From contig CP064979.1 in assembly GCA_016699575.1 (NCBI GenBank), forward strand, positions 3,472,001 to 3,536,000: a stretch of DNA of 64,000 nt. The letters run 5' to 3'. The stretch comes from Flavobacteriales bacterium (GTDB lineage Bacteria > Bacteroidota > Bacteroidia > Flavobacteriales_F > PHOS-HE28). The translations under genes were made by a program, and so were the position numbers. Shown piece after piece: positions 18,584 through 27,142 of the stretch. Numbering within the stretch: position 1 is the stretch's first letter; the number at the start of each line of letters is the position of its first letter. Below the pieces are notes generated by a model that had not been told where the DNA came from, made no database searches, and was given only the letters and a program-made list of their open reading frames with translations.

Positions 18584-18631
18584 GAGTGCCTAACGCCGGA
18601 GGCTCCCCCGGCGGACCAAAACCCCAAACCC

Positions 18632-18880
18632 ATGAACATCACCTTCAACGAACTGCGCCGCATCAAGGACCGCTTACCGGACGGCAGCATCCATCGCATC
18701 GCGAGCGAGCTGGACATGAACGTGGAGACCGTGTGGAACTACTTCGGTGGGTACAGCCACAAGGAAGGGCGCAGCATGGGCGTGCATCTGGAGGGTGGAC
18801 CTGACGGCGGCATTGTGGCGTTGGACGATACACGCATCCTGGACCTGGCCAATCAGATCCTGGAAGAACCGCGCAACTGA
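18632..18880 (+). CDS. Small predicted DNA-binding protein
   Basis: 82 residues from the ATG at 18632; a much longer frame upstream is antisense to the cyclase gene and is rejected. The sequence MNITFNELRRIKDRLPDGSI HR.IASELDMNVETVWNYFGG reads like a helix-turn-helix (RIASELDMNVETVWNYF), and similar short proteins are common in Bacteroidota under the name DNA-binding protein. The C-terminal half (GGIVALDDTRILDLANQILEE) is acidic. A terminator follows. Target sites are unknown. Confidence 0.72.
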   Translation: MNITFNELRRIKDRLPDGSIHRIASELDMNVETVWNYFGGYSHKEGRSMGVHLEGGPDGGIVALDDTRILDLANQILEEPRN

Positions 18881-18936
18881 GCGCGTTCGAGGATCGGTGC
18901 GTGGGCACTGATCGGATGGTGCCGGCAACGGCAGGG

Positions 18937-18970
18937 AAAGAGGTCGAGCAACATCGGCCTCTTTTCTTTT
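18937..18970 (+). terminator. Rho-independent terminator after the small DNA-binding protein gene
   Basis: AAGAGGTCGA and TCGGCCTCTT form a stem with a short loop, followed by TTCTTTTT. It is well placed 57 bases after the stop codon. Confidence 0.7.
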
Positions 18971-19126
18971 TCACCTCTCCCTGCCCTCTCCAAAGGAGAG
19001 GGTGAAATGCGTGCAAGCAAAGAGCCTATGGAGCATCGACTGGCTCGCACCGCTCCATGATGAACGCACCAAGCCAATCGTGTACGCTCGGACCCCTCTC
19101 CACTGGAGAGGGGCAGGGGTGAGGCC
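18970..19126 (+). repeat. Pair of inverted REP-like palindromes
   Basis: Two palindromic units built on CCTCTCC...GGAGAGG lie at 18970-19006 and 19091-19126 in opposite orientation. Both carry the CCCTGCCCCTCTCC-type core seen in dispersed bacterial repeats. The rest of this 294-base gap has no gene. Confidence 0.6.
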
Positions 19127-19174
19127 ATTTGCCCTGAGGGCAGCGTGAGGTCGCTATGACCGAGCACGGAAGGT

Positions 19175-21487
19175 TCAGAACATCACCCGCACCTGCATCT
19201 TCACTTCGCTGCGCACGCTGCCATTGATCTCCTGCAAGCCGCTGCTGTACACGTCCTGGTTGTTGTAAAGCCAGGCACCGTAGCGCACCCATACGTCCAC
19301 GCGCTTCATGGGGTTGGCACGCACCATGGCGTACCAGCGCATGCCGCGCCCGAAGTACGGTGGTATGGAGAACAATCCGATGATGTCGTTCTCATAAGCG
19401 TACACGCGTGAGTCGTAGTTGTCCGTGTCGAACAACGCGACGCGCAACGTGTACTCGAAGGTGCTGCGCAGCGGGCGGTGCACCAGGTCCTGGTATACCA
19501 ACAGTCCGTGTTTCAAGGGGTCGTCGCCGCGCGTGAAGTTGATGGCCTCGGCACGCGTGCGCAGGCTGATGCTCTCACTGACCCTGTAGCTGGCGTTGAA
19601 GCGGTAGTTCTCCTGCACGGCGTTCACGATGAAGTCGATGCCCTCCACGTCCTCGCTGGTGTTGCGTGCGCGGTCCTGGTGGCGGTAGCGTGCGTAGAGC
19701 TCCACCTTCTTGCTCGGTTTCCAAGTGAGCTGCACCAGCGCGTCGTAGCCATCGCTGGGCGAGTTCACCAGGAAGCGCAGCCACGGGAACCGGAACCTGT
19801 CGAAGTACGCGTTCAGCACCCACTGGCGCGTGGGGCGCACTTCAATGCCGGCATAGAAACCTTCTTCGTTCCATGGATTCGTGCCTTCGGCAAAACCAGT
19901 GCTCACCAAACCGTGGAAGTCGCGCTGGTAGTTGCGGTACACCAAGGCCAGCGACACGGTGCGGTCCAGTGCGAGCAATGAACCGACGTTGAACGCCACC
20001 CCGCCACTGCTGCTGCGCGCCACCTCGCCGAAGACGCTCACGTTGCGCCACAACCAGTTGGCATCGATGCCCATGGTCGTGTTCTGCGAACCCTGGAACT
20101 CGAACTGGTTGTATGGCCGCGTGTTGCGCACCAGTTCGGTTCCGAAGGAGACAGTGGCGAGCGTTGCACCGATGCTCAAAGCCTTGTGGCGGAACTGCAG
20201 ATGCCCGCCGATCGTGCGCGCGTCCAGTGCATCCTTCTTCTCCAATTCGTTGTTGGTGCGGTGGAAACCGTCTTCCTGGAACGAACTGAAAATGATGCCG
20301 ACGTCCCCGGCAGAGTTGTCGCCACCGGCTATGCTGTCCACGTTCGCGTCGAGCTTGCGCTGGCTGTAAAAGGCAGTGATGTCGAACTTCTTGCCGACCC
20401 CGATGGTGGCGCCGATGCCGCGCAGGAAGAGGTTCTCGTTCACGCTGGCGTAGGGGAGGAGACCTCCGGCGTTGCGCTTCACGTTCATGGTGTAGGCGCT
20501 CTTGCTGCCGAACGCCAAGCCGCTCCAGTACGTGAGCCCCTGTCCGAACTGGGCTTGGTAGTCACCGAGCGCGAGGGCTTTCACCGGACCGATGTTGCGC
20601 ACGAAGAGGTGGGCGCTGTAGAAGTCGAAGCCGTTCTGCTGCGAGCCTTGGAATAACTCCTCGCCTTCGTCCTTCTCCGCCGTGATACCGAAACTGATGT
20701 TCTGCCGGTAGCGGAAACGGTAGCGAGCGTAGAGCTTCACCGGGCTGCCGAGGTACACCCTGTTGTTGCGGCGGAGCGAATCCACTACTTGGGCATCACT
20801 GAAGTCGGGCAAGGCCTCACCGTCCGGGTCGCTGTACTCCTGGCCGATGAAGTTGTTGCGGTCCATGAAGCCCTTGCGTTCCTCCACGTTCAGCACGCTG
20901 CGCACGATCACTTCGTGCGAACCGTTCTTCATGATCTCCTTGAAGCTGGCCGTGGTGCGTTGTTCGTTGCCGCTCACGCGAACGAAGGGCAGCACGAGCT
21001 GGATGGTGCGCACGTCCCATCCGTCCACGGCCTGCAGTTCGTAGATGCTGAGCAGTCGTCCGTTGTCTTCCAAGTGCGCAAGCAGTGCCCCGATCTGCGC
21101 ATCGTTGAGCAGTTGCAGGTTGCTGAGTTCCTGCGCATCGGTGCGGTTGAGGTCGATGGGGTCCTGGTAATAGCCCGCCAGGATGTCGAAGAGCACGGTG
21201 AGGTCCAGGTCGTTGTCCTCGCCTAGCTGCTCAGCCGCCGCCTCGATGCGTTGCTCGATGAGGTCGCGCGGGATCTTGTCTTCTCCTTGGGCAAGCACGT
21301 TCGTGGTGCCAAGGACGAAGAGGAAACAACTGATGATCGGAACAATTGCAGACACCCTGGCCCTCGCGTCATCGCGAGGCCCTTCACAGGGCCGAAGCGA
21401 TCCAGCCAGGGGAAGCGCTGGATCGCTTCGTCGCAGAGCCTCCTCGCGATGACGGAAGCGCCCAAGTATCGCGATCGGAAACCGCAT
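19175..21487 (-). CDS. Outer-membrane beta-barrel protein with N-terminal helix-hairpin-helix
   Basis: 770 residues if started at the ATG at 21487, which overlaps the stop of the upstream gene by one base (TGATG). A GTG at 21355 would give 726 residues beginning right at the signal peptide VSAIVPIISCFLFVLG. The extra 44 residues between the two starts are mostly a translated dispersed repeat (21367-21454). The N-terminal 120 mature residues contain a helix-hairpin-helix (YYQDPIDLNRTDAQELSNLQLLNDAQIGAL and GRLLSIYELQAVDGWD). The rest alternates hydrophobic and polar residues, as in a large beta-barrel, and ends in the terminal aromatic MQVRVMF. Similar HhH-barrel proteins occur in Bacteroidota near PorV-like proteins. 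Function is unknown. Confidence 0.78.
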   Translation of the reverse strand: MRFPIAILGRFRHREEALRRSDPALPLAGSLRPCEGPRDDARARVSAIVPIISCFLFVLGTTNVLAQGEDKIPRDLIEQRIEAAAEQLGEDNDLDLTVLFDILAGYYQDPIDLNRTDAQELSNLQLLNDAQIGALLAHLEDNGRLLSIYELQAVDGWDVRTIQLVLPFVRVSGNEQRTTASFKEIMKNGSHEVIVRSVLNVEERKGFMDRNNFIGQEYSDPDGEALPDFSDAQVVDSLRRNNRVYLGSPVKLYARYRFRYRQNISFGITAEKDEGEELFQGSQQNGFDFYSAHLFVRNIGPVKALALGDYQAQFGQGLTYWSGLAFGSKSAYTMNVKRNAGGLLPYASVNENLFLRGIGATIGVGKKFDITAFYSQRKLDANVDSIAGGDNSAGDVGIIFSSFQEDGFHRTNNELEKKDALDARTIGGHLQFRHKALSIGATLATVSFGTELVRNTRPYNQFEFQGSQNTTMGIDANWLWRNVSVFGEVARSSSGGVAFNVGSLLALDRTVSLALVYRNYQRDFHGLVSTGFAEGTNPWNEEGFYAGIEVRPTRQWVLNAYFDRFRFPWLRFLVNSPSDGYDALVQLTWKPSKKVELYARYRHQDRARNTSEDVEGIDFIVNAVQENYRFNASYRVSESISLRTRAEAINFTRGDDPLKHGLLVYQDLVHRPLRSTFEYTLRVALFDTDNYDSRVYAYENDIIGLFSIPPYFGRGMRWYAMVRANPMKRVDVWVRYGAWLYNNQDVYSSGLQEINGSVRSEVKMQVRVMF
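21367..21454. repeat. 88-bp palindromic dispersed repeat (copy 1)
   Basis: The unit begins CGTCATCGCGAGG and ends CCTCGCGATGACG, with GAAGCGATCCAGC and GCTGGATCGCTTC inside, so it folds as a long imperfect hairpin. A second, rearranged copy is at 51903-51984. This copy lies inside the 5' end of the barrel-protein frame. Confidence 0.82.
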
Positions 21488-22299
21488 CACTCGAACCGAT
21501 AGAGAAGACCGATCTGCGGTGTGGCGCCCAATTGGCTGCGGAACGCGACGGCCAGGTCAGCATCGAACTTCCCGAAGCGAACACCCAGCCCGAAGTGGCC
21601 TTGCACCGGCGCTGTACTCACACCGGTGCGCAGGAAGAGCACCTTGTTCGGGTGCCATTCCAAACCGGCACGCACGGATTCCGGCTTGTCGATGTCCTTC
21701 ACCAGTTCGCAGTTGATCGTGAGCTTGTTGCTGGGCAGCCAGCCGAGGCCCGCCCGGATGATGGTGGGAATACGTTCGTCGTAGGACCCGCCCACCTTGG
21801 CGCGGTTCGGGTTGTACACGTGCGCACCGATCCACAGTTTCTCCACCAAGCGCGCCTGCACACCGATCTCGGCCGCCACCGCGCTCCGACTTCCGTAGCC
21901 CTCGCCCAGGCGGATGTTGAGGTAGTCGAGCTGAACGCCCGCGCGCAGACCGTCGCCGAAGTTCATCGCGTAGGCCAGACCCGCCTTCGTCTCGCTGTAG
22001 AGGTCGAAGCCGTACAGGTTGCCGCTGATGCCAATGGTGCCTTTGCCCAGCTTGATGGCCGCGGCCAGGCCTTGGTGGTTCAGCTCCTCACTGAGGAAGT
22101 GGCGTTGGAAGAACACGCCGACCGTGGTGTGCTCCAAACCGGCCAACCCGGCCTGGTTGTGGTGCGTGCTCCACACATCGGTGAGGGTGACGGCCGCGTT
22201 GCCCATGCCCGCTGGTCGCGCGCCGATGGGCAGCCCTTCGGCTTGCGCGAGGAGCAGGGTGGGGGCGGTGAGAAAAAGGAAAAGGAATGCTGTCCGCAT
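21487..22299 (-). CDS. PorV/PorQ-like outer-membrane protein
   Basis: 270 residues from the ATG at 22299, giving the signal peptide MRTAFLFLFLTAPTLLLAQ. The mature start (GLPIGARPAGMGNAAVTLTDVWSTHHNQAGLA) matches the 'GARxxGMGxAxxAxxxDxxAxxxNPAGLA' region of FadL/PorV/PorQ-like barrels. The remaining sequence is barrel-like and ends in QIGLLYRFE with the usual terminal aromatic. It could be a T9SS accessory such as PorQ or a general transporter; the sequence does not decide. It is transcribed with the HhH barrel gene, overlapping by one base. Confidence 0.75.
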   Translation of the reverse strand: MRTAFLFLFLTAPTLLLAQAEGLPIGARPAGMGNAAVTLTDVWSTHHNQAGLAGLEHTTVGVFFQRHFLSEELNHQGLAAAIKLGKGTIGISGNLYGFDLYSETKAGLAYAMNFGDGLRAGVQLDYLNIRLGEGYGSRSAVAAEIGVQARLVEKLWIGAHVYNPNRAKVGGSYDERIPTIIRAGLGWLPSNKLTINCELVKDIDKPESVRAGLEWHPNKVLFLRTGVSTAPVQGHFGLGVRFGKFDADLAVAFRSQLGATPQIGLLYRFE

Positions 22300-22304
22300 C
22301 GCTC

Positions 22305-22312
22305 CGAAAGTA
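22305..22312 (-). promoter_or_regulatory. -7 box TACTTTCG directly before the PorV/PorQ-like gene
   Basis: The minus-strand TACTTTCG ends 5 bases before the ATG at 22299. Transcription starting at the usual distance would yield an mRNA with almost no leader. Confidence 0.5.
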
Positions 22313-22358
22313 GGTTTCCAAAGCAATGGGCGAGCACGGGCCTGCGGACCTGTCCAAC

Positions 22359-22366
22359 TACATTCG
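22359..22366 (+). promoter_or_regulatory. -7 box TACATTCG directly before the deiodinase-like gene
   Basis: TACATTCG ends 4 bases before the ATG at 22371, again implying a leaderless or near-leaderless message. It is divergent from the box at 22305. Confidence 0.5.
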
Positions 22367-22370
22367 CCCA

Positions 22371-23105
22371 ATGCGCGCTCTTCTCTTCGCGATCGTATCC
22401 GCTGTTCCTGGATTCCTCTTCGCCCAAGCCGGCATCTGGAATCCCGTGCCGCACAAGACCAGCGAAGGGCTCACCTTCCGCGATGATCTCGACTTCTACC
22501 TGAACCATTACAGCGAGAAGGAGATCAAGAAGATGCGCAAGCAGGTGCGCGTGTGGAAGATGAGCTGGGACAAGATGCTGCGCCAGGCGGTTGAGGATGT
22601 GCGCGCCTACAGCGAAGGCAACCTCAATGATGGCCGGGTCCATCCGTTCATGCTTGCCGATACCGACGGCAAGCAGCACACGCTCACGGCCGATAGCGGT
22701 CGCATCCGCGCGTTCATGTTCGTGAGCATCACCAACCCGCCCGGGCGCATGCAGCTGCCGCGCTGGGACAAATTGCGCATGCAGTACGACAGCACCGAGG
22801 TGGAGCTCTTCGTCATCTACGGCCGCGAGCTGCACCCTGGCGACAGCGACTACCGCGACTATCCCCGGCCGCAAACCGACGCCGAGAAGATGGCCTACGC
22901 CAAAGAGCTCGCAGCATCAACGCAGCTTCCGGTACTGGTGGACAGCATCGATGACAAGGTGTTGTTGCAGTACGGTCAGGTGCCCAACGCGTGCTACGTC
23001 ATCGACAAACGCGGCCGCCTCGTCTTCCGCGGCACCTGGGCCGATAGCCGCAAGGTGGAGATGGTCATCGACCAGTTGTTGGAGTACTACGGGAAGAAGA
23101 GCTGA
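22371..23105 (+). CDS. Secreted thioredoxin-fold protein, iodothyronine-deiodinase-like, without the catalytic Cys
   Basis: 244 residues from the ATG at 22371, beginning with a signal peptide (MRALLFAIVSAVPGFLFAQ). From about residue 95 the pattern FMFVSITNPPGRMQLPRWDKL ... VELFVIYGRELHPGDSDY ... LPVLVDSIDDKVLLQYG ... CYVIDKRGRLVFRG follows bacterial deiodinase-like/redoxin proteins. There the 'GSCT.PPF' loop bears the reactive Cys or Sec, and 'YIREAHPSD' follows. Here that loop reads SITNPPG, so no redox Cys is present. A dehalogenase or peroxidase reaction is therefore doubtful; a binding or structural role is possible. Confidence 0.72.
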   Translation: MRALLFAIVSAVPGFLFAQAGIWNPVPHKTSEGLTFRDDLDFYLNHYSEKEIKKMRKQVRVWKMSWDKMLRQAVEDVRAYSEGNLNDGRVHPFMLADTDGKQHTLTADSGRIRAFMFVSITNPPGRMQLPRWDKLRMQYDSTEVELFVIYGRELHPGDSDYRDYPRPQTDAEKMAYAKELAASTQLPVLVDSIDDKVLLQYGQVPNACYVIDKRGRLVFRGTWADSRKVEMVIDQLLEYYGKKS

Positions 23106-23120
23106 GCGCCGGGTTAGCTG

Positions 23121-23240
23121 TAAGTGTCAAGGTTCAAGTGTCAAGTATCAAGACACAAGATGGCGATCGAAGCGCTTGGCCAATGCGTGGCCTGGTCGCC
23201 GTTGAACCTTGACACTTGATACTTTGACACTTGGAACAAG
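23121..23240. repeat. Inverted repeat of TCAAGTG/TCAAGTATCAAG units between convergent genes
   Basis: The left arm (from 23124) and right arm (23201-23237) are near-perfect inverted copies of GTTCAAGTGTCAAGTATCAA. They sit between two 3' ends and may act as a bidirectional terminator or a dispersed repeat. Confidence 0.6.
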
Positions 23241-23244
23241 GCGC

Positions 23245-24628
23245 CTAAACCTTCACCAATTTCCACTTGCCGCGCTGGAAGACAATGGCGCAAAGGATGG
23301 CAAGGATGCTCTCGCTGATGGCGATGGAAAGGAAAACACCGAGCGCGCCCATGCCCAGTGGCTTGGCAAGCGCATACGCCAAGGGGATCTCGATGATCCA
23401 GAAGCCGATGACGTTGAGCCAGGTGGGCGTCATGCTGTCGCCGGCGCCATTGAAGGCTTGTGCGAGCACCATGCCGTAACCGTAGAAGAAATATCCGGCA
23501 CTGATCACGCGCAGAGCCAGGGTGGCCGTTGCACGACCTGCATCGCTGAGTTCGAAGAACGAGAGCACCGCTTCCGGAACGAACCAGAAGATGGCGCTCA
23601 CCAGCACGAGATAGAACATGTTGTAGTGGCCGCACATCCACGTGCTGCGTTGCGCTCGTTCCGGATGGCCTGCGCCCAAGTTCTGACCCACCAATGGCGG
23701 CCGCATTGGCCATGCCCCACGCAGGCAGCAGTGCGAATATGATGATGCGGATGGCGACCGTATACCCGGCAACGGCCGCAGTGCCGCTCTCGGCTATGAT
23801 GCGGTAGAGGAACATCCAGCTAAGGCTGGGGATGAGGAACTGCCCAGCACCGCCGACAGCGACCTGCAGGATGCTACGGATGAGGGACCATACGGGTCGC
23901 AGGTCGGGCATGCGCACGGCGAACGGGCCGTCGGCCTTGAACAGATGGTAGAGCTGGAACAGGACACCGCATGTTCTGCCGATGGTGGTGGCCACGGCCG
24001 CACCCGTAACGCCGAGCTCCGGAAAGGGACCGATGCCCATGATGAGCATCGGGTCCAGGATGATGTTGATGAGATTGGCCAAACCGAGCGACCATAGCGC
24101 CATGTTCGCACGGCCAACACCACGGAAACACGCGTTGATGGCAAAGAGGAGCATGATGATCAAGTTGCTGGCCATCATCAACCGACCGTATGCAGAGCCT
24201 TCCTCTACAACACCGGGTTCGGCCCCCATAAGGCGCAGCAGATCGGGTGCGAAGACCGTTCCCGGCACGGCGAGCAGCAAGCCGATGACGAAAGCGATGG
24301 TGACGCTTTGTGCTGCTGCGGTCCGTGCGCCTTCCTTGTCCTTTTCACCGGTGCGGCGGGCAACCAGCGCCGTGGCCCCCATTCCCAACCCCCACGCGAG
24401 CGAGTAGGTGATCACAAGCATGCTCTCGGTGATGCCCACCGTGCTGGTCGCGTTCTCGCCCACGCGGCTCACGAAGAAGATGTCCACGATGGCGAAGAGC
24501 GCTTCCATGCCCATCTCTAGGATCATGGGCACGCTCAGCAGCACGATGGCCCGGCGCAATCCCATGGTCGTGTAGTCGCGCTCGGCGTCCTTCAACGATT
24601 CCCGTATGACATTCCAAAGGCGGCGCAT
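23245..24628 (-). pseudogene. MATE family efflux transporter, frameshifted
   Basis: The first 320 or so residues, from the ATG at 24628, read as a multidrug/Na+ antiporter of the MATE (NorM/DinF-like) family: IVLLSVPMILEMGMEALFAIVDIFFVSRVG, RRTGEKD, ACFRGVGRANMALW, and repeated hydrophobic helices. At about 23693-23704 the frame changes. The rest continues one frame over (LVGQNLGAGHPERAQ ... FNGAGDSMTPTWLNVIGFW ... IVFQRGKWKLVKV, stop at 23245). There is one base too many (or two too few) near ATTGGTGGG; dropping the A would restore AALVGQNLGAG. Together the two parts give a full 12-helix protein of about 460 residues. Either the gene is inactivated or the base call is wrong. Confidence 0.85.
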
Positions 24629-24663
24629 GGCTCTTCCTGACTTGTCCTGGTGCGAAAGGGCGG

Positions 24664-24671
24664 CGAAGGTA
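24664..24671 (-). promoter_or_regulatory. -7 box TACCTTCG before the MATE gene
   Basis: Minus-strand TACCTTCG lies 35 bases upstream of the ATG at 24628, at a normal leader length. Confidence 0.4.
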
Positions 24672-24748
24672 CCCGGCCAACGGTGCCCTGTTGATGATCG
24701 CGCCGGTCACGCCGCCCAAGCGCCGCGCGATGCCCGGAGTTTTGCACT

Positions 24749-25945
24749 ATGCACATGTTCCGTTCATCCGCCTTGTCCGCAGCCCTTGTGCTCACGGGCC
24801 AGGTCTCCATCGGGCAGAACGCCTTCCAGCGCACCCTGAACAACGACACCATGCCCAACCTGCTGCCCGACGGCGGGTTCGAGCAGCATGAGCGCCTCTA
24901 CTGCGCCTGGACACAGGAAGCGGAGAAGTTCAGCAAGAACATGACGTGGTGGGACAGCCCCACGGAAACCACGCCCGACCTCTTCGACACGGGCAACGAG
25001 AAAACCTGTTGGAGCCATCCGGGCAAACGCACCGAAGGCAAGGCCCAACCGCACAGCGGCACCAGCATGGTGGGCATCAAAGTGTGGGGAAGGGGGAACA
25101 CGCCCACCTTCTGGCACGAATACGTGCAGACCGAGCTGCCACAGCCGCTGGGGGCTGGCAAGCGCTACATCGCCGAGTTCTGGGTGATGCGCGCCAGCTT
25201 CTGCAACGAGGCCAGCAACAACATCGGGCTGCTGGTGACGAACACGCCCGTGAAGACACGTGATTGCCTCCCGCTGTACATCACGCCCACCATCAATGAA
25301 CGTGAGGTGGTGAAGCGCACGAGCTGGAAAAAGGTGAGCGGTGTGTTCGAGGCGAAGGGCGATGAGCAGTACATCATCATCGGCAATTTCTACAGCGATG
25401 GCCGCACAGGTCACGAGCGGCAACCCGAAGGAGAACGTGGTGCCTACTATTTCATCGACGATGTGAACATCCGCATCGCTCCGGCCGGCATGGCGCTCAG
25501 CGAGAAGCCCGATGAGAGCATACCGCCGCCGCCCAAGCAGAAAGTGCCGGACCACACCAGCACGGCCGAAGTGGACATCCATCAAGTTGAACCGGAGGTC
25601 GGCCGCATCATCCGGCTGGAGAACATCTTCTTCGACTTCGACAAGAGCGAACTGAAGCCCGAGAGCGAGGCCGAGCTGGACCGTGTGATCGAACTGCTCA
25701 CGGACTACCCGCACATGCGCATCGAGATAAGCGCCCACACCGATGCCGAGGGCAGCGACGACTACAACCTGAAGCTCTCGCAGGCCCGCGCGCAGAGCGC
25801 GGTCAACTACCTTATCAAGAAAAAGGTGGATGCCGCGAGACTTGTCGCCAAAGGCTATGGTGAGAGCAAGCCCATTGCGCCAAACACGGACGATCCCGGG
25901 CGCGCGAAGAACCGGAGAGTGGAGTTCGAAGTGTTGGAAAGGTGA
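24749..25945 (+). CDS. OmpA family outer-membrane protein
   Basis: 398 residues with an N-terminal signal peptide (MHMFRSSALSAALVLTGQVSIGQ); an ATG two codons later (24755) is an equally good start. Residues about 30-250 form a carbohydrate-binding-like jelly-roll region (NLLPDGGFEQHERLYCAWTQ ... FYSDGRTGHE ... YYFIDDVNIRIAP), often seen before OmpA domains in Bacteroidota. The C-terminal 115 residues are an OmpA peptidoglycan-binding domain. IFFDFDKSELKPESEAELDRV, ISAHTDAEGSDDYNLKLSQARAQSAVNYL, and NRRVEFEV include the conserved Asp and Arg that bind diaminopimelate. The protein anchors the outer membrane to the wall. It converges with the glycosyltransferase operon, 3 bases away. Confidence 0.88.
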   Translation: MHMFRSSALSAALVLTGQVSIGQNAFQRTLNNDTMPNLLPDGGFEQHERLYCAWTQEAEKFSKNMTWWDSPTETTPDLFDTGNEKTCWSHPGKRTEGKAQPHSGTSMVGIKVWGRGNTPTFWHEYVQTELPQPLGAGKRYIAEFWVMRASFCNEASNNIGLLVTNTPVKTRDCLPLYITPTINEREVVKRTSWKKVSGVFEAKGDEQYIIIGNFYSDGRTGHERQPEGERGAYYFIDDVNIRIAPAGMALSEKPDESIPPPPKQKVPDHTSTAEVDIHQVEPEVGRIIRLENIFFDFDKSELKPESEAELDRVIELLTDYPHMRIEISAHTDAEGSDDYNLKLSQARAQSAVNYLIKKKVDAARLVAKGYGESKPIAPNTDDPGRAKNRRVEFEVLER

Positions 25946-25948
25946 GCC

Positions 25949-27142
25949 TCAGGCAAGAGGAACCGCAGTGCGGCCCATGGTGATCAGCGCGTCCAACGCA
26001 TCGGAACTGCGTTGCCAGTCGAACTGTTCACGTACAAAGTGCGAACCGTTCATCGCCACGCGGTCGCGCTCCTCCGGGTGGTCGAGCAGACGTAGGATGT
26101 GGCGCGCATGTTCTTCCGGCTCGGTACCGATGAGGATGGATTCGTTGGGGGCCGCACCCACGGCGTTGTTGGCCAAGGGGCTGGTGATGCACGGTATGCC
26201 CATGGCCATGGCTTCGAGCAGCTTGTTCTGCAAGCCCGTTCCGATCTGCATCGGTGCCACGAAGATCCGGGCATCGGCGTAGGACGCGCGGATGTCCTTC
26301 ACCCAACCGGTGACGGTAATGAGCGGATCGCGCTGCGCCAGTTCGCGCACGCGCGGGCTCGGGTCCACGCCGCTGATCAGCAGGTTCGTGCCCGGACGTT
26401 CTTTGCGCACCAACGGCAGCACTTTGTTGGCCAGGAAGAGCACGCTGTCGATGTTCGGCGGGTAGTTCATGTTGCCGGTGAACAGCAGGTCGTAGTGCGC
26501 CCCTTGGGCAATGTGCTTGAAATGGTCGGTGTCAACGCCGTTGGGTATCACGGCCATGCTTGTGCGCGCCGGATGATAGATGTAGTCCCTGTCCTGTGCG
26601 CTGATGATAACGCGGTGGTCGAACAGGTCGAACATCAGGTTCTCGTAAGCGATCAGACGCCGTGTTTCAGCGCGCAACAACGGTTTGAACCAGAACGAGG
26701 AGGTCTCGGTGCGGCGCTCCATGCCCTTGCTCAGCGTGTCCATGTAATCGATCGTCTTGGGCAGGTCCCAGCGTTCGCGCACGTATTCCGTGGTGCGCAC
26801 CAGCTGGCAGAAGATGTGATCGGGCCTGAAGCGCTCGATGGCGGCATCCACCTGGCGTTGTGCGTGGCGCTGGTGGAAGTAGCTCACCTGGAACGGCAGA
26901 CGCGAGAAGACCGCGTTGGCGAGCTTCAATACGATGCGCCAGCGGGGGAGGTGCACCACTTCGATGTGCTGGCAGAAGCCGCGCAAGTGCTCCACCGCGT
27001 CGGGCGCAACGGCCTGGTCGCTGAGGCAGCACAGGAAGATGTCGTGCTTCTGGGCCAGGCGTTTCACCAAGTGGTAGGCGCGCAGCTTGTCGCCCTTCTC
27101 CAACGGATAGGGCACACGGCTCAGCAGCACGAACAACTTCAT
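25949..27142 (-). CDS. Glycosyltransferase family 4 protein (sugar transferase of the EpsH1/TIGR03087 type)
   Basis: 397 residues from the ATG at 27142, which overlaps the stop of the upstream glycosyltransferase gene by four bases (ATGA). The N-terminus MKLFVLLSRVPYPLEKGDKLRAYHL resembles exopolysaccharide-associated sugar transferases. The C-terminal half is a GT4 nucleotide-sugar binding domain: VIPNGVDTDHF, LLFTGNMNYPPNIDSVLFL, APMQIGTGLQNKLLEAMAMGIPCITSPLA, with the Glu of the E-x7-E-like motif. The acceptor is unknown. With the neighbouring transferase and the LptF/G-type permease it probably works on a surface polysaccharide or LPS. Confidence 0.85.
   Translation of the reverse strand: MKLFVLLSRVPYPLEKGDKLRAYHLVKRLAQKHDIFLCCLSDQAVAPDAVEHLRGFCQHIEVVHLPRWRIVLKLANAVFSRLPFQVSYFHQRHAQRQVDAAIERFRPDHIFCQLVRTTEYVRERWDLPKTIDYMDTLSKGMERRTETSSFWFKPLLRAETRRLIAYENLMFDLFDHRVIISAQDRDYIYHPARTSMAVIPNGVDTDHFKHIAQGAHYDLLFTGNMNYPPNIDSVLFLANKVLPLVRKERPGTNLLISGVDPSPRVRELAQRDPLITVTGWVKDIRASYADARIFVAPMQIGTGLQNKLLEAMAMGIPCITSPLANNAVGAAPNESILIGTEPEEHARHILRLLDHPEERDRVAMNGSHFVREQFDWQRSSDALDALITMGRTAVPLA

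Noticed and set aside
17858..18631. A 340-residue frame on the plus strand ending in the small DNA-binding protein
   Set aside because: The first 258 codons are antisense to the cyclase gene; only the last 82 residues are a plausible protein.
18970..19126. CCTCTCC palindromes as operators
   Set aside because: The same core is widespread in bacterial intergenic DNA and lies between two 3' ends, so a regulatory role is not supported.
23121..23240. Inverted TCAAGTG repeat as a mobile element
   Set aside because: It has no terminal ends or duplication; it is best seen as a terminator-like or dispersed repeat between convergent genes.
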